A DNA stretch of 64,000 nt from Dyadobacter sp. 3J3 (lineage in GTDB: Bacteria > Bacteroidota > Bacteroidia > Cytophagales > Spirosomataceae), in NCBI RefSeq assembly GCF_009801115.1, contig NZ_VTOL01000013.1:62001-126000 (forward strand). The letters are read 5' to 3'. Below the pieces are notes generated by a model. The model worked only from the letters and a program-made list of their open reading frames with translations. It searched no databases and was not told the DNA's origin. Positions 46,225 through 54,947 of this stretch are shown piece after piece. Both the position numbers and the translations under genes were made by a program. Numbering within the stretch: the stretch's first letter is position 1; each line of letters begins with the position of its first letter.

Positions 46225-47196
46225 TCATTCATTGATATTTTGGAGTTCCGTCTGACGTTTCCGGTACTTCAATGGGGAAATGTGGAAGTGGTTCGCGAAA
46301 TGAGCGCTAAAATTTGACCAGTTCTGGAAGCCGCTTTCATAACATATTTCCGTCACGGACATATCCGTAGATGTCAATAGTTTGCAGGCATGTGCCATCC
46401 GAATCTCCGTTAAAAAGCCAATGTAACTTTTTTTTGTACTTTTTTTAAAGTAATGGCAAAATGCAGATACACTCTTGTTAGTCAGTGCTGCTACCTCTTC
46501 GACACGGATCGGACGCTGAAAGTTTTGCATGGAATACTCAAAAACGAGGTGAATACGGCCCTGATCCAGTTTGGAAAAGTTGATGATTGGCGAATTTGTA
46601 AGAAAACTGATCTCATCCGAGATGCTGATCTGGTGTAAACAATCCAGCAATGCTGCCATTTGTGGAAAACCAGTCAGTGACTCAATTTGAAGCAAGAGAG
46701 CTCCTATTTTTTGTTTAAGATCACCTTTAAGCAGAATGCCCTGCGATGCTTTTGTCATCAAGGCGCGTATCAGCTGCATTTCGGGTAGTGACGAGAAGTT
46801 TCCGGAGAAGATTTCCTCTTGAAACTGCACGACGACGGCACTGCTTATCATGTCGCCTTCCCATTTTCTAAACCAATGAGGCAGATTTTTGCCAAGCAGA
46901 AACACATCACCAACATGGTACTCGCCGATGTAGTCTCCTACAAACACGGTTCCATCCCCACCATTCTCCAGCACCAGTTCATATTCAATATGCTGGTGCC
47001 AGGGAGTTTCGAAATTTGGGGTGGTGTAAGTACGCGCCACAAACGACGAACTGCTGTCTATCGGAAGCTTCTGGATCAGTGGTTTCAATGGAATGTTCGG
47101 GCTATTATTCGACAGTTTTCTAAAAGAATTCAAAATACCATATAAAATTACGAAAATATTGGTAGAACCAGGCTGTTTCAAGAACTTACTTTGCAT
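46225..47196 (-). CDS. AraC-family transcriptional regulator
   Basis: Up to 323 residues from the ATG at 47196. A TTG at 47088 would give 'LKPLIQKLPIDSSS', a more typical AraC N-terminus, so the true start is uncertain. An N-terminal cupin sensor ('TPWHQHIEYELVLENGGDG', 'YHVGDVFLLGKNLPHWF') is followed by a C-terminal double HTH ('IRVEEVAALTNKSVSAFCHY', 'IGFLTEIRMAHACKLL', 'VTEICYESGFQNWSNF'). It is divergent from the dioxygenase gene at 47253 and probably controls the 47253-57008 group in response to a small sugar. Confidence 0.92.
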   Translation of the reverse strand: MQSKFLKQPGSTNIFVILYGILNSFRKLSNNSPNIPLKPLIQKLPIDSSSSFVARTYTTPNFETPWHQHIEYELVLENGGDGTVFVGDYIGEYHVGDVFLLGKNLPHWFRKWEGDMISSAVVVQFQEEIFSGNFSSLPEMQLIRALMTKASQGILLKGDLKQKIGALLLQIESLTGFPQMAALLDCLHQISISDEISFLTNSPIINFSKLDQGRIHLVFEYSMQNFQRPIRVEEVAALTNKSVSAFCHYFKKSTKKSYIGFLTEIRMAHACKLLTSTDMSVTEICYESGFQNWSNFSAHFANHFHISPLKYRKRQTELQNINE

Positions 47197-47252
47197 TATA
47201 CTATTTCATGAAAATTTTATCTGATACTTAGCATCTTTAAAAAAACAGTATT

Positions 47253-48086
47253 ATGCAAACGACGATCGATAGTAACGACCAGGCCGATTTTAAAGACAAT
47301 GGTTTTGTAATAAAACGTAATTTTTTCAGCCAGGATGAAACCGACTTGCTCTTCGGGCTGGCAACGGACGAAAGTGTAACCAGTCACGCATTCGATCTGA
47401 AAGATACTAACGGAAACCGTACCAAGCTGACACTTTGGTTCACGCCGGGAGATGATTCCTTCGGACTGATGTCCCGCTCGGAGCGTATGGTCAATGCAGT
47501 ACAATCGCTTTTGGGTACCGAGGGTAAAGTTTGCCATTTTCACTCTAAAGTGATGCAGAAGGAGCCGCAGAAGGGAGGTGCCTGGGAATGGCATCAGGAC
47601 TACGGTTACTGGTATAAAAATGGGTTTCTGTATCCGGAGGCCATGATTTCTGTGATGGTTGCATTAACGGATGCAACGATTGAAAACGGCTGCCTGCAGG
47701 TCCTGAAAGGAACGCATAAAATGCAGCGTCTTGAACACAATTTTGTGGGTGAGCAGCAAGGTGCAGATGCTGATTTTGTTGCGGAAGCGGAGAAGGTGAG
47801 CGAGCTGGTATATGTGGAACTGAAAGCAGGTGATACTCTTTTTTTTCACAGCAACATTCTCCACCGTTCCGACGCGAACCTTTCGGATAAACCCCGGTGG
47901 TCGGTTATTTCGGCTTACAATTTGTCTTACAATAAACCATTCAGGGAAAAACATACGTCTTGCATTGAGCCTGTAAAAGTTGTCTCAGACGCAGCATTGC
48001 TGGAAAGCGGGAAACGGGTCGTTGCGCATTCGGACTTTTTGAGCAAAGAAGCGGAGATCACCCTCCAGGACGTGAAGCGTTCTTAA
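47253..48086 (+). CDS. Phytanoyl-CoA dioxygenase (PhyH)-family Fe(II)/2-oxoglutarate enzyme
   Basis: 277 residues, no signal peptide. The Fe(II)-binding facial triad is visible as 'WEWHQDYGYW' (His-x-Asp) and the later His in 'LFFHSNILHRSDANLS'. The 2-oxoglutarate-binding basic residue fits 'KPRWSVISAYN'. Family members hydroxylate small molecules; the substrate is unknown. It leads a cluster of sugar-oxidation genes and is four bases ahead of the Gfo/Idh/MocA gene, so it is probably part of the same pathway. Confidence 0.88.
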   Translation: MQTTIDSNDQADFKDNGFVIKRNFFSQDETDLLFGLATDESVTSHAFDLKDTNGNRTKLTLWFTPGDDSFGLMSRSERMVNAVQSLLGTEGKVCHFHSKVMQKEPQKGGAWEWHQDYGYWYKNGFLYPEAMISVMVALTDATIENGCLQVLKGTHKMQRLEHNFVGEQQGADADFVAEAEKVSELVYVELKAGDTLFFHSNILHRSDANLSDKPRWSVISAYNLSYNKPFREKHTSCIEPVKVVSDAALLESGKRVVAHSDFLSKEAEITLQDVKRS

Positions 48087-48090
48087 TTAC

Positions 48091-49206
48091 ATGGATATAA
48101 CACTGGACTATTTACCATTATTACCGGAAGACAAGTCGCCCGGGATTGGCTGTGTGGGTGCTGGTTTCATTATGGCAGACTGCCAGCTGGTAGCCTACCG
48201 CGACGCAGGTTTTAACCCCGTAGCAATTACTTCCCGTTCTTTTGCGACAAGCCAATCCGTTGCGTCACGGCATCGGATCGGCAAGGTGTATGCGTCTTAC
48301 CAGGAGATGTTTGCTGATCCGGAAGTTACCGTCGCTGACATTGCCGTGCCGCCTGATATTCAAATGGCAGTGATACGGGAGGCAGTCAAAAATAAAAACA
48401 TCAAAGGAATTTTAGCCCAGAAGCCGTTGGGGATGAATTATCCCGAAGCGCTGGAAATTGTCCGGATTTGTGAAGATGCGGGTGTCGTGCTGGCCGTGAA
48501 CCAGAATATGCGCTATGATCAGTCGGTGCGGGCTTGCAAAAGTCTGATCGATAAGGGTTTGCTCGGAAAACCGATATTGGGCACGATCGATATGCGGGCA
48601 ATCCCGCATTGGACGGGCTGGCAGGCTGGTATGGGCTGGCTCACGTTACGCGTCATGAGCATACACCACCTGGATACATTCCGGTACTGGTTTGGCGACC
48701 CCAAGCGCGTGTACTGCAGTGTGACGCAGGATCCGAGAACGGCTGCCCGGTTTCCGCATGAAGACGGCATAGCGATGTATATCCTCGAATACGAAAATGG
48801 CGTACGGGCCTCCTCCTGGGACGACGTCTGGACAGGGCCTGCCATGGAGGGAGCTGAAAAAGATATTTATATCAATTGGCGTGTCGAAGGACTGGAGGGC
48901 ATGGCAAAAGGGACGATTGGCTGGCCTTCCTATCCAGACCACGTGCCGAGCACTCTTGATTTCACGTCTACGAAAATCCCATCCGGATGGCAGAAACCGA
49001 GGTGGGACGAGGCCTGGTTTCCAGACGCTTTCGCCGGTCCGATGGCTCAGCTCCTGGTGGCCATTGAGCAGAAAAAAGAGCCTGAGATAAGTGGACGTGA
49101 CAATCTGAAAACCATGGCGCTTGTTGACGCCTGTTACGTTTCTGCCAAAGAACACCGTTCTGTGGAAATCGAAGAAATTTTATCAAAATATCGAATCCAT
49201 TCATGA
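48091..49206 (+). CDS. Gfo/Idh/MocA-family NAD(P)-dependent oxidoreductase
   Basis: 371 residues. The Rossmann loop 'GIGCVGAGFIMADCQ' sits near residue 20, followed by 'VASRHRIGKVYASYQEMFAD', the family's 'AQKPLGMNYPEAL' (Glu-Lys-Pro variant, here Gln-Lys-Pro), 'LAVNQNMRYDQSVRACK' and 'SIHHLDTFRYWFGDP' with the catalytic-site histidine. These enzymes oxidise or reduce sugar hydroxyls, including C3 of glycosides. No Tat signal is visible, so it is cytoplasmic. Its last four bases overlap the start of the next gene. Confidence 0.92.
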   Translation: MDITLDYLPLLPEDKSPGIGCVGAGFIMADCQLVAYRDAGFNPVAITSRSFATSQSVASRHRIGKVYASYQEMFADPEVTVADIAVPPDIQMAVIREAVKNKNIKGILAQKPLGMNYPEALEIVRICEDAGVVLAVNQNMRYDQSVRACKSLIDKGLLGKPILGTIDMRAIPHWTGWQAGMGWLTLRVMSIHHLDTFRYWFGDPKRVYCSVTQDPRTAARFPHEDGIAMYILEYENGVRASSWDDVWTGPAMEGAEKDIYINWRVEGLEGMAKGTIGWPSYPDHVPSTLDFTSTKIPSGWQKPRWDEAWFPDAFAGPMAQLLVAIEQKKEPEISGRDNLKTMALVDACYVSAKEHRSVEIEEILSKYRIHS

Positions 49207-51917
49207 ATATTTTTACGCGAACGAAAAAAGCGGGTTTGCTGGTAATCGGCAGCTTGCTACTTTCCTGGCAACTTTCAGACCCGGCTATTCCTCCGGTTGG
49301 CCGGACATCGGAGAAGCCGGATGAAAACCGGTTTTCAAAAGTGGTACTGGCTGAAAACCTGAATGAACCCATGGAACTGGTTGTATTGCCTGACGGCGGC
49401 GTGCTGGTAGCAGAGCGTAATGGAGGATTGTTAATGTATGACCCTTTTACGTCGAAAATGCAAAAGATCCTGCAAATGCCTGTATTCAGTAAAATTGAAG
49501 ATGGGCTTTTGGGAATTGCGGTCGATCCGAAATTTCAGGAGAACCATTGGATTTACCTTTTCTATTCTCCCGTAGGCGACACGCCGCAGCAATATGTTTC
49601 ACGGTTTGTTTTCGAAGAACGAAAACTCGATCTAAAATCGGAAAAGATTCTTATCAAAATACCTACGCAACGCGATGAGTGTTGCCATTCAGGAGGTTCT
49701 ATTGCTTTTGGCAAGGACGGTAACCTCTTTATTGCTACCGGAGACAATACCAGTCCCTTTGGCTCCAATTATTATGCACCTCTTGACGAGAGGGCCGGAC
49801 GCTTGCCCTGGGACGCCCAGCGTACTGCCGGTAATACGAACGATCTGCGTGGTAAAATACTTCGGATCCATCCGGAAGCCGACGGTACCTATACCGTACC
49901 AAAAGGGAATTTGTTCCCGGAAAATATCCCGCTTACGAGGCCTGAGATTTACGTCATGGGTTGCCGAAATCCTATCCGTATTTCGGCAGATCGGAAAAAT
50001 GGTTACTTGTATTGGGGTGATGTAGGGCAGAATGGCGAGAAAGACAGTGAGCGGGGGCCAAGAAGCTGGGACGAATGGAACCAGGCAAAACAGGCAGGAA
50101 ACTTCGGCTGGCCTTATTTTGCGGGAAACAACAGACCTTATGCCGAATACGATTTTGCTCAGGACAAAGCGGGCAAATTTTTCGATCCGCTCAATCCGGT
50201 CAATCATTCGGTAAATAATACAGGTCTCAGGAAACTTCCACCTGCCCAGCCAGCAATGATTTGGTATAATTACGCGGAGTCGGACGAATTTATGCATTTG
50301 GGTACGGGCGGAAAAAGCCCAATGGCGGGGCCTGTATTTTACTCAGATCAGTTTAAAAAGTCAGACCGGTCCTTTCCCGACTACTACAATGGCAAGCTGT
50401 TCATATTTGAGTGGATGCGCGACTGGATCAATGTGGTGACTATGAAACCGGATGGCAGCTTGGAAAGCATTGAGCCCTTTATGCCAAAAACGCAGTTCGA
50501 CCACCCGATTGATATGGAATTCGGGCCGGATGGAGCCATGTATCTTTTAGAATATGGTACCTATTGGTTTGCCCAAAATGTTAATTCCCGTTTGGTCAGA
50601 ATCGATTATTCAGAAGGAAACAGACCTCCGCTTGTTAAAATAAACGCGAGTGCCACAGTAGGATCTGCTCCGCTTAAGGTCAGCTTTTCGGCCAGGGGTA
50701 CGATGGACTACGATGCCGGCGACAAGCTGACCTATGCATGGAATTTTGGAGAATCCAGCGCTTCTCAATCCAGTCAAAGCAAATTGGAAGAGCCGGAATT
50801 TACATTTAAGAAAGCAGGCATTTATCAGGTTACCCTGAAAGTGACGGATCAGGGGGAGAAATCGGCATCGCAAACCTTGAAAATCAAAGTTGGTAACGAA
50901 CCGCCGAAAATTGTGATTGATTGGTCGTCCAATAAATCTTTTTACTGGCCGAAACAAGTTGTGCCTTACAAAGTGATGATAAGCGATAAGGAGGATCAGC
51001 TTAAAGGAGGCATTGATGCAAGCAGAGCGGTTGTTACATTTGAGCATATACCGTTTGGCGAGGACATTACCTTAGCCGCACAGAATTATGAGTCCGCTGT
51101 TGGTAGCAGCAGGATCAGTAGTGGCGAGAAGCTGATCAGCCAGAGCGATTGTAAAGCCTGTCACGGACTTGATCAGAAATCAATCGGGCCGGCATATAAG
51201 GAAATTGCGAAACGCTATCAGCATGATCCTAATGCGATCGAGAAACTGGCGGCAAAAGTCATCAGCGGTGGTAACGGGAATTGGGGAGAGAATGCCATGT
51301 CCGCACATCCCCAGCTTACCCTGGCGCAGACTACCGAAATGTTAGGCTACATTCTTTCATTGGCAAAGCAGCCTGCGAAAATCAAGTCCCTGCCGCTTGC
51401 CGGAACAGTTATAACGAAACCGGAAGCTGGAGAACAAGGACCGGGAAAATACCTTCTTACGGTTTCTTATGAGGATAAAGGGGCGAATGGAATGTCTTCT
51501 CTTACCTCACGCCGGGAAATTCTGCTTCGTCCACCGGTATTGGAAGCCATCTCATGTGATACATCTTTCAGGGTAGCATTGAACAGCGGCAGCCAGAAAG
51601 AGTCTGGAAAAGTGCGGTTTACCGAAAATAACGCGTTCATCGCATTCAGAAAAATTGATCTTAAAACGATTAAAAAGGTTTCTCTTCAAATACTTTCGTC
51701 CGGCGTGGACGGTCGCGTTACCTTACATGAGGGATCTCCCGATGGGTTTGTCCTGGGCACATTTTACATTAAAAGGTCGGACGCGCCTGTACGGCTGGAC
51801 ACAGATATTGTTAAAGCGACAGGGTTGCAAGACATTTACTTTGTCTATCAGGATACCAAAAATGAGACGGGCATGTTTAATGGGCCTTTGTTAAAAGATA
51901 TTTTATTTCAAAAATGA
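49203..51917 (+). CDS. PQQ-type sugar dehydrogenase with PKD, cytochrome c and C-terminal beta domains
   Basis: 904 residues with an N-terminal membrane signal ('LLVIGSLLLSWQLS'). Residues ~40-465 form the glucose/sorbosone-dehydrogenase beta-propeller ('LVVLPDGGVLVAERNGGLLM', 'LGIAVDPKFQENHWIYLF', 'HSGGSIAFGKDGNLFIATGD', 'DLRGKILRIHPEADG'). A PKD domain is at ~478-565 ('LTYAWNFGESSASQ'). A class I cytochrome c domain follows with haem motif CKACH at residues 650-654. A C-terminal region (~780-904) resembles a beta-sandwich ('LQDIYFVYQDTKN'). It would oxidise a sugar in the periplasm and pass electrons to its own haem. Its start overlaps the Gfo/Idh/MocA stop. Confidence 0.9.
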   Translation: MNIFTRTKKAGLLVIGSLLLSWQLSDPAIPPVGRTSEKPDENRFSKVVLAENLNEPMELVVLPDGGVLVAERNGGLLMYDPFTSKMQKILQMPVFSKIEDGLLGIAVDPKFQENHWIYLFYSPVGDTPQQYVSRFVFEERKLDLKSEKILIKIPTQRDECCHSGGSIAFGKDGNLFIATGDNTSPFGSNYYAPLDERAGRLPWDAQRTAGNTNDLRGKILRIHPEADGTYTVPKGNLFPENIPLTRPEIYVMGCRNPIRISADRKNGYLYWGDVGQNGEKDSERGPRSWDEWNQAKQAGNFGWPYFAGNNRPYAEYDFAQDKAGKFFDPLNPVNHSVNNTGLRKLPPAQPAMIWYNYAESDEFMHLGTGGKSPMAGPVFYSDQFKKSDRSFPDYYNGKLFIFEWMRDWINVVTMKPDGSLESIEPFMPKTQFDHPIDMEFGPDGAMYLLEYGTYWFAQNVNSRLVRIDYSEGNRPPLVKINASATVGSAPLKVSFSARGTMDYDAGDKLTYAWNFGESSASQSSQSKLEEPEFTFKKAGIYQVTLKVTDQGEKSASQTLKIKVGNEPPKIVIDWSSNKSFYWPKQVVPYKVMISDKEDQLKGGIDASRAVVTFEHIPFGEDITLAAQNYESAVGSSRISSGEKLISQSDCKACHGLDQKSIGPAYKEIAKRYQHDPNAIEKLAAKVISGGNGNWGENAMSAHPQLTLAQTTEMLGYILSLAKQPAKIKSLPLAGTVITKPEAGEQGPGKYLLTVSYEDKGANGMSSLTSRREILLRPPVLEAISCDTSFRVALNSGSQKESGKVRFTENNAFIAFRKIDLKTIKKVSLQILSSGVDGRVTLHEGSPDGFVLGTFYIKRSDAPVRLDTDIVKATGLQDIYFVYQDTKNETGMFNGPLLKDILFQK

Positions 51918-51930
51918 TTCAACCAAAACC

Positions 51931-52836
51931 ATGATGCAAGTCGGGATTTTTACCGGATATTTTCCGTATTCACTCGAAGAAACTGCCAGGAAGATCAGAG
52001 CATTGGACTTCAATACCGTGCAGCTTGACGTGTCTTTCAAGGATATGGATCTTTCCACAACGGGGATCGATTCTCAGAAAGCAAAAACGATTCGGGATAC
52101 ATTTCGCAGATACAATCTTCCGGTCTCCTGTATATCCGGGTATACCAACCTGGTGCATCCGGATCCGGATAAAAGAAAGGCGAACCTGGAACATTTGTTT
52201 CAGATTATCCGCTATGCCAACGAACTGGGTTCTCCGTATGTGATCAGCGAAACGGGCACCTACAATGCAGAAAGTGACTGGGTGCATGATCCCAAAAATA
52301 AAACGGATGCCGGATATGCCGAATGCCGGGATATTATCGGTGAGCTGGTACATTTTGCATCATCGCACGGAGTGACATTCTGTATTGAGACTTACGTGAA
52401 TAATGTTATCGGATCCATTGAGGAGACATTGCAGCTTTTTGCGGACATTGACCATCCGAACCTGGGGCTGCTGATGGATCCTACCAATTATTTTGAGGAG
52501 CATAACATCGGGTTAATGGATCTGACGATTAACCGAATTTTCGATGCACTGGCTGACAAAATCAAAATTGCCCATGCAAAAGACGTCAAACTTGCAGCAT
52601 CCGCATTGGGTGTTGCCCTGGCCGAAATTGACGGAGACGAAGCACACGCGCTACGGGGCGTCGGAATGATCGAGCTGCCTGCGCCGGGATTAGGTTCTTT
52701 GAACTATGATTTGTACCTGAAAAGGCTTTCAAAAAAACATCCCAACATTCCCATCGTCATTGAACATCTTGAAGAACAGGATGTTCCCCGGGCAAAAAGA
52801 TTTCTTGACGAGCGACTGGCTGCCAACGGATTGTAA
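51931..52836 (+). CDS. Sugar phosphate isomerase/epimerase-family protein (AP endonuclease 2 fold)
   Basis: 301 residues, no signal. The TIM-barrel metal-site residues of the family are seen as Glu in 'TFCIETYVNNV', Asp/Asn in 'GLLMDPTNYFEEHN', His in 'IKIAHAKDVKL' and Glu in 'IPIVIEHLEEQDVPRA'. The family includes isomerases, epimerases and the metal-dependent lyases/hydratases that act on 3-keto-sugars. It lies 13 bases after the dehydrogenase gene. Together with the Gfo/Idh/MocA gene, it fits a keto-sugar pathway in the cytoplasm. Confidence 0.88.
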   Translation: MMQVGIFTGYFPYSLEETARKIRALDFNTVQLDVSFKDMDLSTTGIDSQKAKTIRDTFRRYNLPVSCISGYTNLVHPDPDKRKANLEHLFQIIRYANELGSPYVISETGTYNAESDWVHDPKNKTDAGYAECRDIIGELVHFASSHGVTFCIETYVNNVIGSIEETLQLFADIDHPNLGLLMDPTNYFEEHNIGLMDLTINRIFDALADKIKIAHAKDVKLAASALGVALAEIDGDEAHALRGVGMIELPAPGLGSLNYDLYLKRLSKKHPNIPIVIEHLEEQDVPRAKRFLDERLAANGL

Positions 52837-52859
52837 TTTGACTAACCAAAACAAAAAAC

Positions 52860-53771
52860 ATGCAGACAATACTAAACCGCCGCACATTTCTCAAATCATC
52901 TGTCCTGCTCACCGGCGGAGCTTTAACGGATCTTTCTTTACTAAATAATATTGTTTCCGGGAAAAAGAGCGGTCTTACGCTCAGCGCCCATTTGTGGGTG
53001 TATGCCAGTAAGTATCCACCGGATTGGAACTGCACGCCGGTTTTGGACCAGGTTTTTTCAGAGATCAAAGCAGCAGGTTATGATGGCCTTGAACTGATGA
53101 ACATTTTACTGGAAGCAGAAGATTCCGTGGAAAGGATATCAGGATTGATTAAAAAACACAAACTTCCGGTAACGGGTTGTTCCTATAGTGCTGAAATGTG
53201 GAAGAAAGAAAAACATGATGAGATACTGGCCAATGCAACCAAAATTATAGACAGGCTTCATCAATTGGGGGGTAAAAATTTTGGTGCTTCGGTGGGAGAT
53301 GCGCGGCGGGTGAAAACGGACGAAGAACTGGATGCCCAGGCCGGATTATTAAAAAAGCTGATTCCATATTGTGAATCAAAAGACATAATCCTTAATATTC
53401 ATAACCACACCTACGAGGTCGTGAATGGTATGCATGACCTGAAAGGAACTTTGGAGCGTGTGCCTGAACTGAAACTGGGCCCCGATCTAAACTGGCTGAT
53501 CCGTGGTGGAATTGATCCGGTGTGGTTTATAAAAACGTACCAAAAACAGATCGTGTATATGCACCTCCGCGACCAGAAAGCAACGGGCAAATGGGCCGAA
53601 GCACTAGGGGAAGGCACAACTGACTTCAAGGCCATTGCCGCCGTCTTGAAGCAAATCGATTACAAAGGTGACGCCGCAGTTGAGCTGGCTTTTGATGAAC
53701 CCAACAGCAGGTCGGCAGCTGAAAACTGGAAGTTGAGCCGGGGTTATGTTCAACGGGTGTTTGGGTGGTAA
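52860..53771 (+). CDS. Exported sugar isomerase/epimerase-family protein (AP endonuclease 2 fold)
   Basis: 303 residues. The N-terminus 'NRRTFLKSSVLLTGGALTDL' is a twin-arginine signal, so the protein is likely periplasmic. The barrel shows 'GYDGLELMNILLEAE', 'ILNIHNHTYEVVNGM', 'LGPDLNWLIRGGIDP', 'VYMHLRDQKATG' and 'DAAVELAFDEP'. The first metal-ligand Glu seen in its neighbour (51931-52836) reads His here ('NIHNHT'), as in 3-keto-glycoside-related members, but this is by-eye. It closes the operon begun at 47253. Two such proteins in different compartments suggest two consecutive or parallel steps. Confidence 0.85.
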   Translation: MQTILNRRTFLKSSVLLTGGALTDLSLLNNIVSGKKSGLTLSAHLWVYASKYPPDWNCTPVLDQVFSEIKAAGYDGLELMNILLEAEDSVERISGLIKKHKLPVTGCSYSAEMWKKEKHDEILANATKIIDRLHQLGGKNFGASVGDARRVKTDEELDAQAGLLKKLIPYCESKDIILNIHNHTYEVVNGMHDLKGTLERVPELKLGPDLNWLIRGGIDPVWFIKTYQKQIVYMHLRDQKATGKWAEALGEGTTDFKAIAAVLKQIDYKGDAAVELAFDEPNSRSAAENWKLSRGYVQRVFGW

Positions 53772-53791
53772 TCAGGCATATATTTTGTAAA

Positions 53792-53872
53792 ACTGCCGCA
53801 GAAATAATCCGCTTGAGTGGGAACGTCATCGAACAGTTAATTTTTTCGAAAAAGACGGGATAATGCGGCAGT
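53792..53872. repeat. 81-base span with 9-base terminal inverted repeats
   Basis: ACTGCCGCA at 53792-53800 pairs perfectly with TGCGGCAGT at 53864-53872, and 'ataatcc' / 'gggataa' extend the pairing imperfectly inward. It starts 20 bases after the stop of the exported isomerase gene. It could fold as a long RNA hairpin, act as a terminator, or be a small miniature element. No other copy was noticed in the window. Confidence 0.4.
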
Positions 53873-54105
53873 ATTGCTGTTTCACATTTATGGACATTAA
53901 CACGATCACATTTCATTTAGAAATATGCCAAAGGTTGTTAATTCTTGACTTGATTTTTTCTAACGCTCTATGGTAACAGGTTGGAGCCCGCAACTTCTTC
54001 CGGAAGATTATGGAGATGAAAAATCATTTGAAATACTATAAATGAATTCATTTTTTGTATTTCGTTTTTTGTTGCCGTTAGTATATATGGGTGCTCCGTA
54101 CCCCG

Positions 54106-54113
54106 TAGATTTG
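54106..54113 (+). promoter_or_regulatory. Bacteroidota -7 promoter element TAGATTTG
   Basis: An exact TAnnTTTG match ending 16 bases before the ThuA-like ATG. The -33 element is not clear at the usual distance. It would start a new transcript covering the ThuA-like and GH36-like genes, with a very short leader. Confidence 0.4.
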
Positions 54114-54129
54114 TCAAACATCAAACACA

Positions 54130-54882
54130 ATGAGAATTCTTATTTTGTCCCTTCTTTTTTTATGGACGGCCCGTGGCATTAAAGCCGCCGGCGTGTTGAT
54201 CGTGGCGGATGAAATTCCTGCGATGGAAATATTGGCAAAAGCTTTGAAAACTCACGAAAATATTGATTCGAAAATCGTGTTGCAGACACAATTACCAAAT
54301 GATTTGTCAGATTACAAAGCGGTGTTGGTCTATATCCACCAGGACATTTCTCCGGAAGCCGAGAATGTATTTGTGAATTATACCAAAGCAGGCGGAAAAT
54401 TGATTTTGCTTCACCATTCAATCAGTTCGATGAAGCGAAAAAATGCTGAATGGTTTCCATTTCTGGGGGTAGAGCTTCCCAAAGGCGATATCAGCGACGG
54501 TGGTTATAGCTACGTTGGTGATATAAGCATGGAGGTAGTAAATTTGTTTCCCAGGCATTTTATTACCACGCATAAAATCAGTTATCCTGAAAAAATCAGC
54601 TATCGGCGCGAGTCAGAAAACGAAGAAAAGCAACTTAAAGGCTATCCGCTTTTTCATACAGAAGGATTTGTCAACCACAAACTCAGTGGGCATAAAACGA
54701 TCCTGATGGGCTTTAAATTTACTGATAAAAAAGGTAAAACCTGGATGCAGGACCGTGCTGCCTGGTGCATGAAGGCCGAGAAAGGCTGGATTTTTTACTT
54801 GCAGCCAGGTCATGCCATGACCGATTTTGAAAACACGATAAATGCTCGAATCGTAATGAATGCCGTTATTTACAAATTTTAA
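54130..54882 (+). CDS. ThuA-like domain protein
   Basis: 250 residues with a signal peptide ('LLFLWTARGIKAAG'). The ThuA/class I glutaminase-like fold is suggested by 'LSDYKAVLVYIHQDISPEAE', 'FVNYTKAGGKLILLHHSISS', 'TTHKISYPEKISYRRESE' and 'ILMGFKFTDKKGKTWMQDR', with the characteristic 'GWIFYLQPGHAMTDF'. ThuA proteins occur with Gfo/Idh/MocA oxidoreductases and sugar isomerases in sugar-oxidation clusters; in rhizobia, ThuAB oxidise trehalose to the 3-keto form. A periplasmic role in keto-sugar chemistry is inferred. It is 65 bases upstream of the GH36-like gene. Confidence 0.85.
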   Translation: MRILILSLLFLWTARGIKAAGVLIVADEIPAMEILAKALKTHENIDSKIVLQTQLPNDLSDYKAVLVYIHQDISPEAENVFVNYTKAGGKLILLHHSISSMKRKNAEWFPFLGVELPKGDISDGGYSYVGDISMEVVNLFPRHFITTHKISYPEKISYRRESENEEKQLKGYPLFHTEGFVNHKLSGHKTILMGFKFTDKKGKTWMQDRAAWCMKAEKGWIFYLQPGHAMTDFENTINARIVMNAVIYKF

Positions 54883-54947
54883 AAACAAAGCCATTCGGGC
54901 TATACTGAATAACCAGGAATCATCACGATTTAGACCTAAAACTTTTA

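Larger units (their letters stand above)
53772..54129. other. 358-base gap between two transcription units
   Basis: No convincing gene. It contains an 81-base span bounded by the perfect inverted repeat ACTGCCGCA/TGCGGCAGT (53792-53800 and 53864-53872), a TTTTTCGAAAAA palindrome inside that span, a 23-codon open frame at 53970-54041 that is probably chance, and the promoter-like TAGATTTG at 54106. Confidence 0.55.

Noticed and set aside
49689..50297. 202-residue minus-strand frame inside the PQQ-type dehydrogenase gene
   Set aside because: It is long only because of the codon pattern of the opposite strand; no motifs or start context support it.
53970..54041. 23-codon frame in the gap before the ThuA-like gene
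   Set aside because: It is short and lacks a recognisable promoter or product; probably chance.
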